This document shows positions 1 through 8,795 of a DNA stretch of 64,000 nt, piece by piece. Location of the stretch: positions 124,001 through 188,000 of the forward strand of contig NZ_FNRL01000011.1 in the NCBI RefSeq assembly GCF_900107795.1, given 5' to 3'. Below the pieces are notes generated by a model. That model worked only from the letters and a program-made list of their open reading frames with translations. It had not been told where the DNA came from and made no database searches. This DNA is from Chitinophaga terrae (ex Kim and Jung 2007) (GTDB lineage Bacteria; Bacteroidota; Bacteroidia; Chitinophagales; Chitinophagaceae). The stretch's first letter is position 1, and the number at the start of each line of letters is the position of its first letter. The translations under genes and the position numbers were made by a program.

Positions 1-978
1 GCGCAGCTGGAAGGAAGCAAGGCATACGCCAAGCTGTTCATGGAGCGTCACCGGATCCCGACAGCGGCGTACCGCGAGTTCAATGAACAGAATTACGAAG
101 AAGGGGTTGCCTATATTCAACAGCATTCCTTACCAATCGTATTGAAAGCGGATGGCCTGGCAGCCGGTAAAGGCGTGGTGATCGCATTTTCGCAGGAAGA
201 AGCGCTGACCGAGTTTGAGCAGATGATCAAAGCTTCCAAATTCGGAGATGCCAGCAAGAAGGTAGTAATAGAACAGTTCCTGACAGGTATTGAGTTATCG
301 GTATTTGTGCTGACAGACGGGCATAGCTACCAGATCTTGCCGGAGGCAAAAGATTATAAACGTATCGGGGAGGGCGATAAAGGTCTGAACACCGGCGGTA
401 TGGGAGCAGTATCTCCTGTTCCGTTTGCCGATGCTGTATTTATGAAGAAGGTAGAAGACAAGGTGATAAAGCCTACGATAGATGGATTGTCGAAAGAAGG
501 CATTGTATATAACGGTTTCGTGTTTTTTGGCCTGATTAATGTAGATGGGGAGCCGCTTGTAATTGAGTATAACTGCAGGATGGGCGACCCGGAAACAGAA
601 GTAGTGATGCCTCGTTTGAAGAACGACCTGCTTGAATTATTCCAGGCAACCATCTCAGGCAAACTGAAAGAGCAAACTATCTATGTCGACGAGCGGGCGG
701 CATCAACAGTGATGCTGGTATCCAAAGGGTACCCCGAAGCTTACGAAAAGAATAAAGTAATTACTGGTATTCCTGCGCCAACTGCCGACCAGGTTGTGTT
801 TCATGCAGGTACTAAGGCGGAAGGCGGAAATGTGCTGACAAACGGGGGACGCGTATTGGCGATCACTTCCCTGGCCGGCAGTTTATCGCAGGCCCTTTCC
901 CACTCCGTTCAGACGGCTGAAAAGATCCAGTTTGATGGTAAGGTGTATCGTAGGGATATTGGTTATGAATTCATTTAA
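1..978 (+). CDS. purD: Phosphoribosylamine-glycine ligase (GAR synthetase), 5' end cut off by the window
   Basis: This enzyme joins 5-phosphoribosylamine and glycine using ATP, the second step of de novo purine synthesis, in the cytoplasm. The open frame runs in from base 1; its first visible residues (AQLEGSKAYAKLFMERH) match the family where the A domain meets the ATP-grasp domain, so the true start lies outside and roughly 100 N-terminal residues are missing. Visible ATP-grasp features are the lysine and glycine-rich segment VLKADGLAAGKGVVIA, the metal-binding stretch VIEYNCRMGDPETEVVMPRL and the C-terminal PurD lobe. The visible part is 325 residues. A stem-loop follows the stop codon at 991-1019. 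No other pur gene is in view. Confidence 0.96.
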   Translation, partial: AQLEGSKAYAKLFMERHRIPTAAYREFNEQNYEEGVAYIQQHSLPIVLKADGLAAGKGVVIAFSQEEALTEFEQMIKASKFGDASKKVVIEQFLTGIELSVFVLTDGHSYQILPEAKDYKRIGEGDKGLNTGGMGAVSPVPFADAVFMKKVEDKVIKPTIDGLSKEGIVYNGFVFFGLINVDGEPLVIEYNCRMGDPETEVVMPRLKNDLLELFQATISGKLKEQTIYVDERAASTVMLVSKGYPEAYEKNKVITGIPAPTADQVVFHAGTKAEGGNVLTNGGRVLAITSLAGSLSQALSHSVQTAEKIQFDGKVYRRDIGYEFI

Positions 979-1282
979 ACAGATCATCTGATGCCTGCGC
1001 AATTATCCTGCGCAGGTATCAATATTCCAACTTACAGGGAGGGGGCTGTAGCTACTGGAAAACGGGGAGGTAAAAAGGATTTTTTCGGAAAGCAGGAATT
1101 ATAAATAACGGGGCAACTCCGTTAATCAGACCGGGAGCAGGAAGAGAGAGTTACTATGCCGTTTTGGACAACAAATAACTTTTTTTAATATTTACTGTAA
1201 TATTGCAAGAATATCCATTTTTTGCATCGTATATTCGTTGGAATTATTCATTTTTGCATTCTAATTTTTGACCGTATCAACA
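979..1282. other. Intergenic region between purD and mreB
   Basis: This 304-base stretch holds no gene that I can support. It starts with a stem-loop at 991-1019 (stem core CCTGCGCA/TGCGCAGG, loop of 7). The second half is AT-rich and presumably carries the mreB promoter: a TTTG lies at 1221-1224 and a weak -7-like TATTCATTTTTG at 1245-1256, but neither fits the Bacteroidota consensus well enough to assign. Confidence 0.5.
991..1019 (+). terminator. Stem-loop after purD
   Basis: An 11-base-pair stem (one G-U pair) with a 7-base loop lies 12 bases after the purD stop. No T-run follows, so it may be a weak terminator or a 3'-end stabilising hairpin. Confidence 0.45.
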
Positions 1283-2305
1283 ATGGGATTTTTTAATTTT
1301 TTAACGCAGGAAATCGCGATTGATCTTGGTACAGCTAATACGCTGATAATTCACAATGACCAGGTAGTAGTGGACGAGCCTTCCATTGTAGCGATAGAAC
1401 GGGCTAGCGGCAAAATTGTGGCTGTGGGAAAGAAGGCCATGATGATGCACGAAAAAACACACGAATATCTTCGTACTATACGTCCCCTGAAAGACGGCGT
1501 GATCGCGGATTTTAATGCCGCAGAGGGTATGATCAGGGAACTCATAAAAATGATTTATCCTAAAAAGCCTTTGTTTGCTCCGAGTTGGAGAATGGTGATC
1601 TGCATTCCTTCCAGTATCACTGAGGTGGAAAAAAGAGCAGTTCGCGACTCTGCGGAACAGGCAGGCGCCAAAGAGGTATACCTGATCCATGAACCAATGG
1701 CTGCTGCCCTGGGTATCGGGATCGATGTTGAAGAACCGGTTGGTAACATGATCATTGATATAGGTGGCGGTACCACTGGTATCTCTGTGATCGCACTGGC
1801 AGGTATTGTTTGTGACCAGAGTATCCGTATCGCCGGCGACGAATTCACTGCCGATATCATGGAAGCCCTCCGTCGCTATCATAGCTTGCTCATTGGTGAA
1901 AGAACCGCAGAACAGATCAAGATCCACATCGGATCAGCCCTCAAAGAACTGGATAACCCGCCAGATGATATCCCGGTGAACGGTCGTGACCTTGTAACAG
2001 GTATTCCTAAACAGATCATGGTTTCTTACCAGGAGATCGCTGAAGCATTGGATAAATCTATCTTTAAGATCGAAGAAGCAATCCTTAAGGCACTGGAAAC
2101 AACACCTCCGGAACTTGCATCCGATATCTACCGCCGGGGTTTATATCTGACAGGTGGAGGCGCCTTGCTGAGAGGTCTGGATAAACGTCTTGCCCAAAAG
2201 ATCAAACTACCGGTTCATGTAGCAGATGACCCGCTGCGCGCCGTAGTTAGAGGTACTGGTATAGCCCTGAAACATGTTGGCAAATATCCATTCCTGATGC
2301 AATAA
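1283..2305 (+). CDS. mreB: Rod-shape determining protein MreB (bacterial actin)
   Basis: MreB forms membrane-associated filaments that steer the elongation peptidoglycan machinery. The 340-residue protein starts MGFFNFLTQEIAIDLGTANT, with the first phosphate-binding loop of the actin fold (IDLGTANTLI). The second phosphate loop appears as MIIDIGGGTTGISVIAL and the adenosine motif as LYLTGGGALLRGLDKRL near the C terminus. I use the ATG at 1283: it gives the family's usual N terminus, whereas an in-frame TTG at 1268 would add five residues unlike the family. It is first in the order mreB-mreC-mreD-mrdA-rodA, the standard elongasome cluster. Confidence 0.97.
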   Translation: MGFFNFLTQEIAIDLGTANTLIIHNDQVVVDEPSIVAIERASGKIVAVGKKAMMMHEKTHEYLRTIRPLKDGVIADFNAAEGMIRELIKMIYPKKPLFAPSWRMVICIPSSITEVEKRAVRDSAEQAGAKEVYLIHEPMAAALGIGIDVEEPVGNMIIDIGGGTTGISVIALAGIVCDQSIRIAGDEFTADIMEALRRYHSLLIGERTAEQIKIHIGSALKELDNPPDDIPVNGRDLVTGIPKQIMVSYQEIAEALDKSIFKIEEAILKALETTPPELASDIYRRGLYLTGGGALLRGLDKRLAQKIKLPVHVADDPLRAVVRGTGIALKHVGKYPFLMQ

Positions 2306-2403
2306 ACTCATTTGAGATCTACGGACCTGCTGCTACCAATAGCTTACCCTATTTTTTGCCGGCAGGCCCGTAAATCTCTAAATCTATAAATCACGGCTCG
2401 CTT

Positions 2404-3291
2404 GTGCGGAATCTAATCATTTTCTTTAGGCGATACTTTAACTTCTTTCTATTTCTGCTGCTGGAAGTGATTTGTTTAGTGCTGGTATTCCAGCGTAACA
2501 ATTTTCAACGTGCCGCCTACCTCAGCTCGGCCAATGATATCAGCGGTAAGCTGTACGACAAATACAGCAACGTTCAGTATTACTTCCACCTCAAGTCTAC
2601 CAATGATAGCCTCGTCAATGAGAATGTAAGGCTGCATAACGCCCTGCGCAGCAGCTTCGACAGCATGGTTACCACCAATGGGGTTAAAATAGATACCATC
2701 CGCCAATACAGCGACGATACCCTCCGCCGTGTCATCGGCACCCAGATCCGCCGATACCAGTACTTTGCGGCTAAAGTGATCAACAACTCCATTAATAAGC
2801 CCATCAACTATATTACCATTCACCGCGGCAGCGCCCAGGGCATACGCCCTAACATGGGTGTTATCAGCAGCAGCGGGGTGGTAGGCGTAGTCAGAAGCGT
2901 AAGCGAAAACTATTCAGTTATTCTTTCTTTACTCTCCAAATCCAATTCCGTATCCATCAGCGCCCGCGTTGGTCAGGGTAAAGAAATGGGGTCCGTACAC
3001 TGGGACGGAGATGACGCCGGTTTTGCAACCTTGAAAGACGTGCCTAAAAGCGCCCGGATACACAAAGGCGATACCGTTGTAACCAGCGGTTATTCCGCCC
3101 TCTTTCCTGAAAACATTCCTATCGGCTACGTAGAAAATATCACCATCGGAGATAAAGCCAGTACGGCTTATACCATCCGCATCAGATTAGCTACCAATTT
3201 CTATAACCTGCAATATGTGTATGTCATAGAAAACCTGCTGAAAGACGAACAACAACGATTGGAAGATTCAACTTATAAGTTGATTAAATGA
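2404..3291 (+). CDS. mreC: Rod-shape determining protein MreC
   Basis: MreC is a bitopic inner-membrane protein whose periplasmic domain contacts PBP2 and activates the elongasome. The 295-residue product starts with GTG, has a transmembrane helix at about residues 8-26 (FNFFLFLLLEVICLVLVF), a helical stretch at about 40-80 and then the beta-rich MreC core with the typical run NMGVISSSGVVGVV and GDTVVTSGYSALFPENIPIGYV. The last four bases overlap the start of mreD (ATGA), indicating translational coupling. There is no ATG in a better position for the start. Confidence 0.95.
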   Translation: MRNLIIFFRRYFNFFLFLLLEVICLVLVFQRNNFQRAAYLSSANDISGKLYDKYSNVQYYFHLKSTNDSLVNENVRLHNALRSSFDSMVTTNGVKIDTIRQYSDDTLRRVIGTQIRRYQYFAAKVINNSINKPINYITIHRGSAQGIRPNMGVISSSGVVGVVRSVSENYSVILSLLSKSNSVSISARVGQGKEMGSVHWDGDDAGFATLKDVPKSARIHKGDTVVTSGYSALFPENIPIGYVENITIGDKASTAYTIRIRLATNFYNLQYVYVIENLLKDEQQRLEDSTYKLIK

Positions 3292-3797
3292 GTATACTGT
3301 TAAAAAATATAATCCGGTTTATACTCCTGTTACTCATACAGGTGTTTGTGCTCAACGAGATACTGTTGCACCAGCTTGTGAGCCCATATCTTTATATGCT
3401 GTTCATTCTGGCGCTTCCTTTTAACCTCCCCCGCCCGGCTTTAATGTTCTTAGGCCTGCTGATGGGATTAGCCCTGGATATGTTTATGAACACCGACGGC
3501 ATGCATGCCGCTGCCTGCGTATTCATTGCCTATCTGCGCCCGTTTGTTATAAATATATTATCTCCGCAGGGTGGATTCGAAACCACTCAGAAAACCCCTT
3601 CCATGACCAGCATGGGGGTGTCCCAATTCCTTATCTATGCCGCTATCCTGGTATTCCTGCACCATACTGTTTACTTTCTGCTGGAAGTCTTTGGTTTAGG
3701 AAACCCATTATACCTTATCATGAAGATTGTATTTTCTACATTAGCCAGCCTTTTCCTCATCGTGCTGTATGAATTGCTCTTCTTCTCCAAGAAGTAA
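3288..3797 (+). CDS. mreD: Rod-shape determining protein MreD
   Basis: MreD is a small polytopic membrane partner of MreC and PBP2. The 169-residue sequence is almost entirely hydrophobic, with about five or six membrane segments (for example residues 6-26, 35-50, 52-68, 112-130 and 143-165). Sequence similarity between MreD proteins is low, so the call rests on size, topology and the exact position: it overlaps the mreC stop by four bases and is followed by PBP2 and rodA. Confidence 0.92.
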   Translation: MSILLKNIIRFILLLLIQVFVLNEILLHQLVSPYLYMLFILALPFNLPRPALMFLGLLMGLALDMFMNTDGMHAAACVFIAYLRPFVINILSPQGGFETTQKTPSMTSMGVSQFLIYAAILVFLHHTVYFLLEVFGLGNPLYLIMKIVFSTLASLFLIVLYELLFFSKK

Positions 3798-3885
3798 ACA
3801 TACATCCGGGGTCAAGACTGTTAAAAAATGATAAATTCAATGCTAATAGCGATTGCTGTCAGTTCATGCTTTATCGTTTTTAATG

Positions 3886-3893
3886 TAGGTTTG
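3886..3893 (+). promoter_or_regulatory. Probable -7 promoter box for mrdA
   Basis: TAGGTTTG matches the Bacteroidota -7 consensus TAnnTTTG and lies 14 bases upstream of the PBP2 start codon. I see no good -33 element, so this is a moderate call. It suggests that mrdA-rodA can be transcribed separately from mreBCD. Confidence 0.5.
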
Positions 3894-3907
3894 TAACTTT
3901 AATTAGC

Positions 3908-5845
3908 ATGTCAGTATTTAATCAGTCCAGGCGACGGGTAATACAGTTGATCATTCTGGGAATGGTAACACTGATCGTTACCAGGCTATTCTACCTGCAG
4001 ATAGTCGAAAAGAAGTACGCGAAACTGGCGGATGCCAATGCTGTATTGCGTAAAGTTGTATACCCGAGCCGTGGTATCATATTCGACAGGAAGAACCGCA
4101 GTATCCTGAGCAACGACGTACTGTACGACCTGGTTGTCACACCCGCAAGCGTAAAGAACATCGATACCGCTTACCTGTGCAACATCCTCCGGATAGACAA
4201 GGAGGAGTTCAAAAAGCGGATCGTAACCGCCATTGTGAAAAATGGACGGGTAAGGCAATCTGTGTTCGCTCCCTTGCTGGCCCCCGAGATCTTCGGCCAA
4301 TTGCAGGAAAGTATGTACCTGTTCCAGCCGGGATTTGAACTGGTGCCAAGGCAGATCCGCTCCTATCCTTATCCTGCAGCCGCCAATATCCTCGGTTATA
4401 TCGCCGAAATATCGCCTGCCATGTTAAAAGATACCGCCAACTACGGGTCTTACAACTCCGGCGATTATATAGGATTTACAGGACTGGAAAAAACATACGA
4501 ATCTGTGCTCATGGGCCAAAGGGGAATATCTTACCTGATCAAAGATAACCTGAACAGGCCCCAGGGACCGTACGAAAACGGCGAATTTGACAGCGCCGCC
4601 GTTGCCGGTAAGAACCTTCGTTTATCACTGGACATAGAACTGCAGATGCTGGGTGAAAAACTGATGAAAGGAAAATCAGGAAGCATCGTAGCAATAGACC
4701 CGCAAACAGGAGGCATACTCGCCATGGTAAGCGGTCCGAGCTTCGATCCGAACCTGTTGACAGGCCCTTACAGGAGCGCCAATTTTAATAAACTCTATCT
4801 CGATACAACCAAACCTTTGTTCAACCGCGCTATCCAGGCAATGTATCCCCCGGGTTCTACATTTAAGCCAATGATCGCGCTGGTGGGCCTGGATGAAGGA
4901 GTGATCACGCCCAGCTTCGGGTATCCGTGCGGGGGCGCTTATTACGGGTGCAGCAGGCCTATTAAATGCGAACACCATGATGCCGGTCACGCTGCGAACC
5001 TGCGACTGGCGTTGTCGCACTCCTGCAACTCCTACTTCTCGCACGTTTTCCGCCTGAGCGTAGACGCGGCGAAATTCGGGGGCATCCGGGTAGGTGGTTT
5101 ACAGAAATGGGCCGACTATATGAACAGCTTCGGTTTTGGTCACCGGATCGGTATCGATATCCCGAGCGAGGGAAGAGGCCTGGTGCCTGATAAGAAATAC
5201 TATGATGCGAGGTATAAAGGCAGCTGGAACTCCTGTACTTCCGTATTCCTCGGTATCGGGCAGGGAGAGCTGCTCCTGACCCCGTTGCAAATGGCTAATG
5301 CAATGTGTATAGTAGCTAACAGGGGATCTTATTATATCCCGCATTTTGTATCCAGCATCGATAACGATAATACCCATTTACTGGATAAATATAAAGTGAA
5401 GCACGAAGTGGCGCATATCTCGGATACTGCCTATAGCGCGGTAATCCACGGGATGACCGATGTGGTGGAAAGCGGAACGGGGCGTATTGCGCAGATCGAA
5501 GGGATCACCATCGGCGGTAAAACGGGTACAGCTGAAAACTACGGTATAGTGAACGGAGTCAGAACGAAACTGAAGAACCACGCCGTGTTCGTAGCCTTTG
5601 CACCCGCAGAAAAAGCACGTATCGCTATCGCGGTAATTGTTGAAAACTCAGGATTTGGCGCCAAGTACGCCGCACCGATCGCCAGTTTGATGATGGAGAA
5701 ATACCTGAAAGACAGTATTTCAACCAAACGTCAGCCATTGCTGAAATCAGTAATGGAAACAGTGACCATCGATCCGGCTATGTTGGCGAAATCCAAACTT
5801 GATTCACTGAATGAGCATGCAGTTATCAAAAAACCAACACCTTAA
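3908..5845 (+). CDS. mrdA: Penicillin-binding protein 2, elongation-specific transpeptidase
   Basis: PBP2 cross-links new peptidoglycan along the cell side wall together with RodA. The 645-residue protein has an N-terminal membrane anchor (about residues 11-29), the PBP dimerisation domain (VYPSRGIIFDRKNRSILSND), and a class B transpeptidase domain. The catalytic serine is Ser317 in PPGSTFKP, the SxN motif appears as SHSCNSYF, and the KTG motif as IGGKTGTAENYG. Length is normal for Bacteroidota PBP2. A 110-base gap with a promoter-like box separates it from mreD, and rodA follows after 29 bases. Confidence 0.96.
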   Translation: MSVFNQSRRRVIQLIILGMVTLIVTRLFYLQIVEKKYAKLADANAVLRKVVYPSRGIIFDRKNRSILSNDVLYDLVVTPASVKNIDTAYLCNILRIDKEEFKKRIVTAIVKNGRVRQSVFAPLLAPEIFGQLQESMYLFQPGFELVPRQIRSYPYPAAANILGYIAEISPAMLKDTANYGSYNSGDYIGFTGLEKTYESVLMGQRGISYLIKDNLNRPQGPYENGEFDSAAVAGKNLRLSLDIELQMLGEKLMKGKSGSIVAIDPQTGGILAMVSGPSFDPNLLTGPYRSANFNKLYLDTTKPLFNRAIQAMYPPGSTFKPMIALVGLDEGVITPSFGYPCGGAYYGCSRPIKCEHHDAGHAANLRLALSHSCNSYFSHVFRLSVDAAKFGGIRVGGLQKWADYMNSFGFGHRIGIDIPSEGRGLVPDKKYYDARYKGSWNSCTSVFLGIGQGELLLTPLQMANAMCIVANRGSYYIPHFVSSIDNDNTHLLDKYKVKHEVAHISDTAYSAVIHGMTDVVESGTGRIAQIEGITIGGKTGTAENYGIVNGVRTKLKNHAVFVAFAPAEKARIAIAVIVENSGFGAKYAAPIASLMMEKYLKDSISTKRQPLLKSVMETVTIDPAMLAKSKLDSLNEHAVIKKPTP

Positions 5846-5874
5846 TCAAACAAGCATAAACAGAAGAACCTAAC

Positions 5875-7161
5875 ATGAACCGCGCTCAAACCAAACTGAC
5901 ACAGGGAATAGACTGGCCTATAGTAGGCCTCTATTTGGCTTTGGTGACCATCGGTATCCTTTCGATCTTTGCTGCGGAATACCGCGGCGAAGGGAATATC
6001 CTGGGGGATATTATTCACCCGACGAAGAACTACTCCCGGCAGGTCATATGGTTTGGCGTTTCGTTGGTGCTTGCGGCCATTATCTGGCTTACCGACAGCA
6101 AATTCTTTACAGCTACAGCCAACCTGGCCTATGCAGGAGGCCTATTGCTGTTATTACTGGTGTTGGGAATAGGAAAAGATGTGAAAGGGTCGCATTCCTG
6201 GCTTGTGATAGGCGGGTTCCAGTTCCAGCCGGCCGAGTTGACGAAGCTTTGTACCAACCTGGCTTTGGCGAAATACCTGTCGTCGCAGGAAACGGACTTC
6301 ACCAAACTACGATCGCGATTGATCGCCGCCGCCATAGCCCTGATCCCTTCTGCTATTATTATCCTGCAGGACGAAACGGGTCTGGCGCTGGTATATTTCT
6401 CCTTCTTCCTTGTTATGTACAGGGAAGGGCTGCCCGGCATATTGCTGGTGATCGCATTCTCAGGAATAGTGCTGGTACTCTCGGCACTGCTCGTAGACAA
6501 GATCGTCCTGTTTGCCATATTTACCGTTATCACGGCGCTGGTCATCTACTTCAGCCGGCGGGAAATAAAGCGAAAGCGATCGAGGCTGGCGATTATCCTG
6601 GGCGTTTATGCCTTTTGCAGTTTCTTCGTGATGTTTGTAGTGCCTTTTGCATTTACGAAGGTGCTGAAAGACTACCAGGTACGGCGTATCGAAGTAATGC
6701 TGGGTAAAGAGAATGATCCGAAAGCTACCTATAATACCAGGCAGAGTATGATCGCTATTGGTTCGGGCGGCGTCTGGGGCAAGGGATACCTGAAAGGAAC
6801 CCAAACCAGGTACGATTTTGTGCCTGAACAAAGTACCGACTTCATTTTTTGTACTATAGGGGAAGATTTTGGATTTGCCGGCAGCATCATCTTCCTGGCA
6901 ATTTATGTGGCATTACTGTTCCGGATCATTTTTGTAGCGGAACGACAGCGATCGACATTCACCAGAGTATATGCGTACGGGGTAGCGAGTATTATATTCT
7001 TCCACCTTGCTATCAATATTTCCATGACCATAGGTTTGGCCCCTGTAATCGGTATTCCGCTGCCTTTGGTGAGTTATGGAGGATCATCGCTGATGACCTT
7101 TACCATGCTCATATTTATATTATTGCGCCTGGATGCCGACCGCCAGATGGTGTTGCGCTAG
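5875..7161 (+). CDS. rodA: Peptidoglycan glycosyltransferase RodA (SEDS family)
   Basis: RodA polymerises lipid II into glycan strands as the partner of PBP2. The 428-residue protein is polytopic, with about ten membrane segments. It has SEDS landmarks: GSHSWLVIGGFQFQPAEL in the first half, the periplasmic YNTRQSMIAIGSGGVWGKGY followed by PEQSTDFIF, and the terminal GIPLPLVSYGGSSLM. It follows mrdA by 29 bases, in keeping with the conserved PBP2-RodA pair. The stop codon is 24 bases before the next gene. Confidence 0.96.
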   Translation: MNRAQTKLTQGIDWPIVGLYLALVTIGILSIFAAEYRGEGNILGDIIHPTKNYSRQVIWFGVSLVLAAIIWLTDSKFFTATANLAYAGGLLLLLLVLGIGKDVKGSHSWLVIGGFQFQPAELTKLCTNLALAKYLSSQETDFTKLRSRLIAAAIALIPSAIIILQDETGLALVYFSFFLVMYREGLPGILLVIAFSGIVLVLSALLVDKIVLFAIFTVITALVIYFSRREIKRKRSRLAIILGVYAFCSFFVMFVVPFAFTKVLKDYQVRRIEVMLGKENDPKATYNTRQSMIAIGSGGVWGKGYLKGTQTRYDFVPEQSTDFIFCTIGEDFGFAGSIIFLAIYVALLFRIIFVAERQRSTFTRVYAYGVASIIFFHLAINISMTIGLAPVIGIPLPLVSYGGSSLMTFTMLIFILLRLDADRQMVLR

Positions 7162-7181
7162 GCCGGATTGTCGTATCTTTG
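7153..7181 (+). promoter_or_regulatory. Promoter for the MBL-fold gene, possibly giving a leaderless mRNA
   Basis: TTG at 7153-7155 and TATCTTTG at 7174-7181 fit the Bacteroidota pattern TTTG-N(about 19)-TAnnTTTG. The -7 box ends only four bases before the ATG at 7186, so transcription would begin at or just after the start codon. The -33 part lies inside the last codons of rodA. Confidence 0.55.
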
Positions 7182-7185
7182 TGAC

Positions 7186-7932
7186 ATGGCACGTATTATA
7201 CCACTATCAGAAGGGTCTTTTACCGTAGACGGGACCAAGAAGTTTGTACCATTTATCCTGGGCAAGGATGCTATGCAGGATCGCCCTCATGGTTCGTTAC
7301 TGGTTGAGATACAACCATTCCTCGTAATCACAGACAGGGATTATATTTTGCTGGATACCGGCCTCGGTTTCAGGAACCCTGATGGCGTGTTACAGATACA
7401 TCAGCACCTGATAGATCATGGGATCAATCCTATGGAGATCACGAAGGTGCTCATGAGTCACCTGCACAAGGATCATGCAGGCGGAATTTCGGCCACTGAC
7501 CCCGTAACCGGCGAGCGTACTTTAAATTTTCCACAGGCGACCTATTACGTGAATAACGAAGAAATGCAATATGCATTGGAGCATTCAGGCAAATCATATT
7601 TCGCTGAAGATATAGCCCTGCTTCAGCAAAGGGATAACATTGTATTCACTACCGGTAACGGGAAGATAGATGATTATATCTCTTATGAAGTGACAGGAGG
7701 CCATTGCCCTTATCACCAGGTGTTTTTGATAGACGATGGGGAGGATAAAGTGTTTTTTGGCGGAGATGTAGCCCCGCAGATCTCGCAGATGAAAAGCCGT
7801 TTTGCCGCCAAATACGATTATGATGGAAAACGCAGTATGGAGCTGCGCCAGGAGTTCATGGAGCGAGGAAAGGCCGAAGGCTGGACTTTCCTGTTCTATC
7901 ATGATACGAAAGAACCTTTTGCCAAATTCTAA
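7186..7932 (+). CDS. MBL-fold metallo-hydrolase, lactonase/hydrolase-like
   Basis: This 248-residue protein has the metallo-beta-lactamase fold metal ligands: SHLHKDHAGG (HxHxDH), a later histidine in TGGHCPYHQVFLID and the aspartate in FFGGDVAP. Its N terminus resembles cytoplasmic hydrolases of the AHL-lactonase/alkylsulfatase-like groups, but the substrate cannot be read from sequence. There is no signal peptide. I start at the ATG at 7186; an upstream in-frame TTG at 7168 would run through the promoter box. It follows rodA by 24 bases but appears to have its own promoter. Confidence 0.85.
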   Translation: MARIIPLSEGSFTVDGTKKFVPFILGKDAMQDRPHGSLLVEIQPFLVITDRDYILLDTGLGFRNPDGVLQIHQHLIDHGINPMEITKVLMSHLHKDHAGGISATDPVTGERTLNFPQATYYVNNEEMQYALEHSGKSYFAEDIALLQQRDNIVFTTGNGKIDDYISYEVTGGHCPYHQVFLIDDGEDKVFFGGDVAPQISQMKSRFAAKYDYDGKRSMELRQEFMERGKAEGWTFLFYHDTKEPFAKF

Positions 7933-7956
7933 ATACTATTCTTAATCTTTATCGCT

Positions 7957-8306
7957 ATGGCGCACACGGAGAGTTTCGCATCTGCATGGCTGGAAGCCTG
8001 GAATTCCCATGACCTGGATGCAATTATGGAGCATTACGACGAGTCTATTGTCTTCTATTCGCTATCGTTCAGCAACTGAACAACGATCCCGCAGGTCGGC
8101 TGGAAGGAAAAGAAGCATTGAGGGCTTATTTTGCCAAGGGTCTGGCAGCATACCCTGATCTGCATTTTGAACTGCACCAGGTACTGTCTGGCGTCCGCTC
8201 AGTGGTACTGTATTATAAAAGTGTAAATAACAAAATGAGTGCTGAGATGATGGTGTTGAATGACCAGGGATTAGTTACAGAAGTACGGGCGCACTATTCC
8301 GCATAA
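7957..8306 (+). pseudogene. Frameshifted NTF2-like (SnoaL-type) protein gene
   Basis: The first frame, from the ATG at 7957, reads MAHTESFASAWLEAWNSHDL and continues as a typical SnoaL/NTF2-like start (LDAIMEHYDESIVFYS), then hits TGA at about 8077. The other frame continues the same fold: IVQQLNNDPAGRLEGKEALR, then AYFAKGLAAYPDLHFELHQV and so on, to the stop at 8304-8306. Joining the two at about 8055-8062 restores an intact protein of about 117 residues if one or four bases were lost; the family usually reads SPFI at this point, and the bases for PF are what is missing. It is either a recent pseudogene or a sequencing error. Cofactor or substrate is unknown. Confidence 0.8.
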
Positions 8307-8795
8307 TTAAGGTCTTCGCTTGTTAGGACCGCCGCCCTGGCCCATCCTGTTCATGCGTTGGTTATTCAGGTGAATGACCATAATATTCCTGAATTCTCTC
8401 TCACTTTTAAATACCATCCCGGCTTTTCTGCCAGGCAATACTTTCTGGAATTCAGTGGAATACCTGGAACGGATGTCGAGCATTCGTTTCTGGTAGTTCA
8501 ATTCCTTATCCATATTCTTTTTGCCCGCTTCATCAGGGGTGAGGTGATCCTGGTCTTTCTTGTCGCGGTGTTCGGCAATCAGCTGTTCTACTTCTTTGGT
8601 GTAATTATTATAGACAGGAAGAAATTTCTGGGCTTCTTCCGGGGTAAGTTCAAGTTTTTTCGTCAGGTATTGTATCTGTATGGCCTTGATCTTTTCAGCG
8701 GCCTCATCAGACGCGGTTTGTTGTGCTGTTACAACAGAAGGACCAGCAAACAACATGAGTACGGTAAACCATATTAATTTAATACGCTTCATCAT
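8307..8795 (-). CDS. Periplasmic LTXXQ/Spy-like protein
   Basis: This 162-residue protein has a signal peptide (MMKRIKLIWFTVLMLFAGPSVVTAQQ, cleavage near residue 25), followed by a highly charged helical domain containing LTKKLELTPEEAQKFLPVYN, the pattern of Spy/CpxP-like periplasmic helpers common behind sigma-factor genes in Bacteroidota. The basic, glycine-rich tail ends GGGPNKRRP. Its start overlaps the stop of the preceding gene by four bases, so it is translationally coupled third in the sigma-factor operon. Function is inferred only from fold type and context. Its stop codon abuts that of the convergent NTF2-like pseudogene. Confidence 0.75.
   Translation of the reverse strand: MMKRIKLIWFTVLMLFAGPSVVTAQQTASDEAAEKIKAIQIQYLTKKLELTPEEAQKFLPVYNNYTKEVEQLIAEHRDKKDQDHLTPDEAGKKNMDKELNYQKRMLDIRSRYSTEFQKVLPGRKAGMVFKSEREFRNIMVIHLNNQRMNRMGQGGGPNKRRP

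Noticed and set aside
1268-1282. TTG start for mreB
   Set aside because: It would add five residues (MTVST) not seen in the family; the ATG at 1283 gives the normal N terminus.
1301-1927. 208-codon minus-strand frame within mreB
   Set aside because: Antisense shadow of mreB; composition is that of the reverse complement of the real gene.
6048-6707. 219-codon plus-strand frame within rodA
   Set aside because: It is out of frame with the clear RodA sequence and shows no protein family; a chance shadow.
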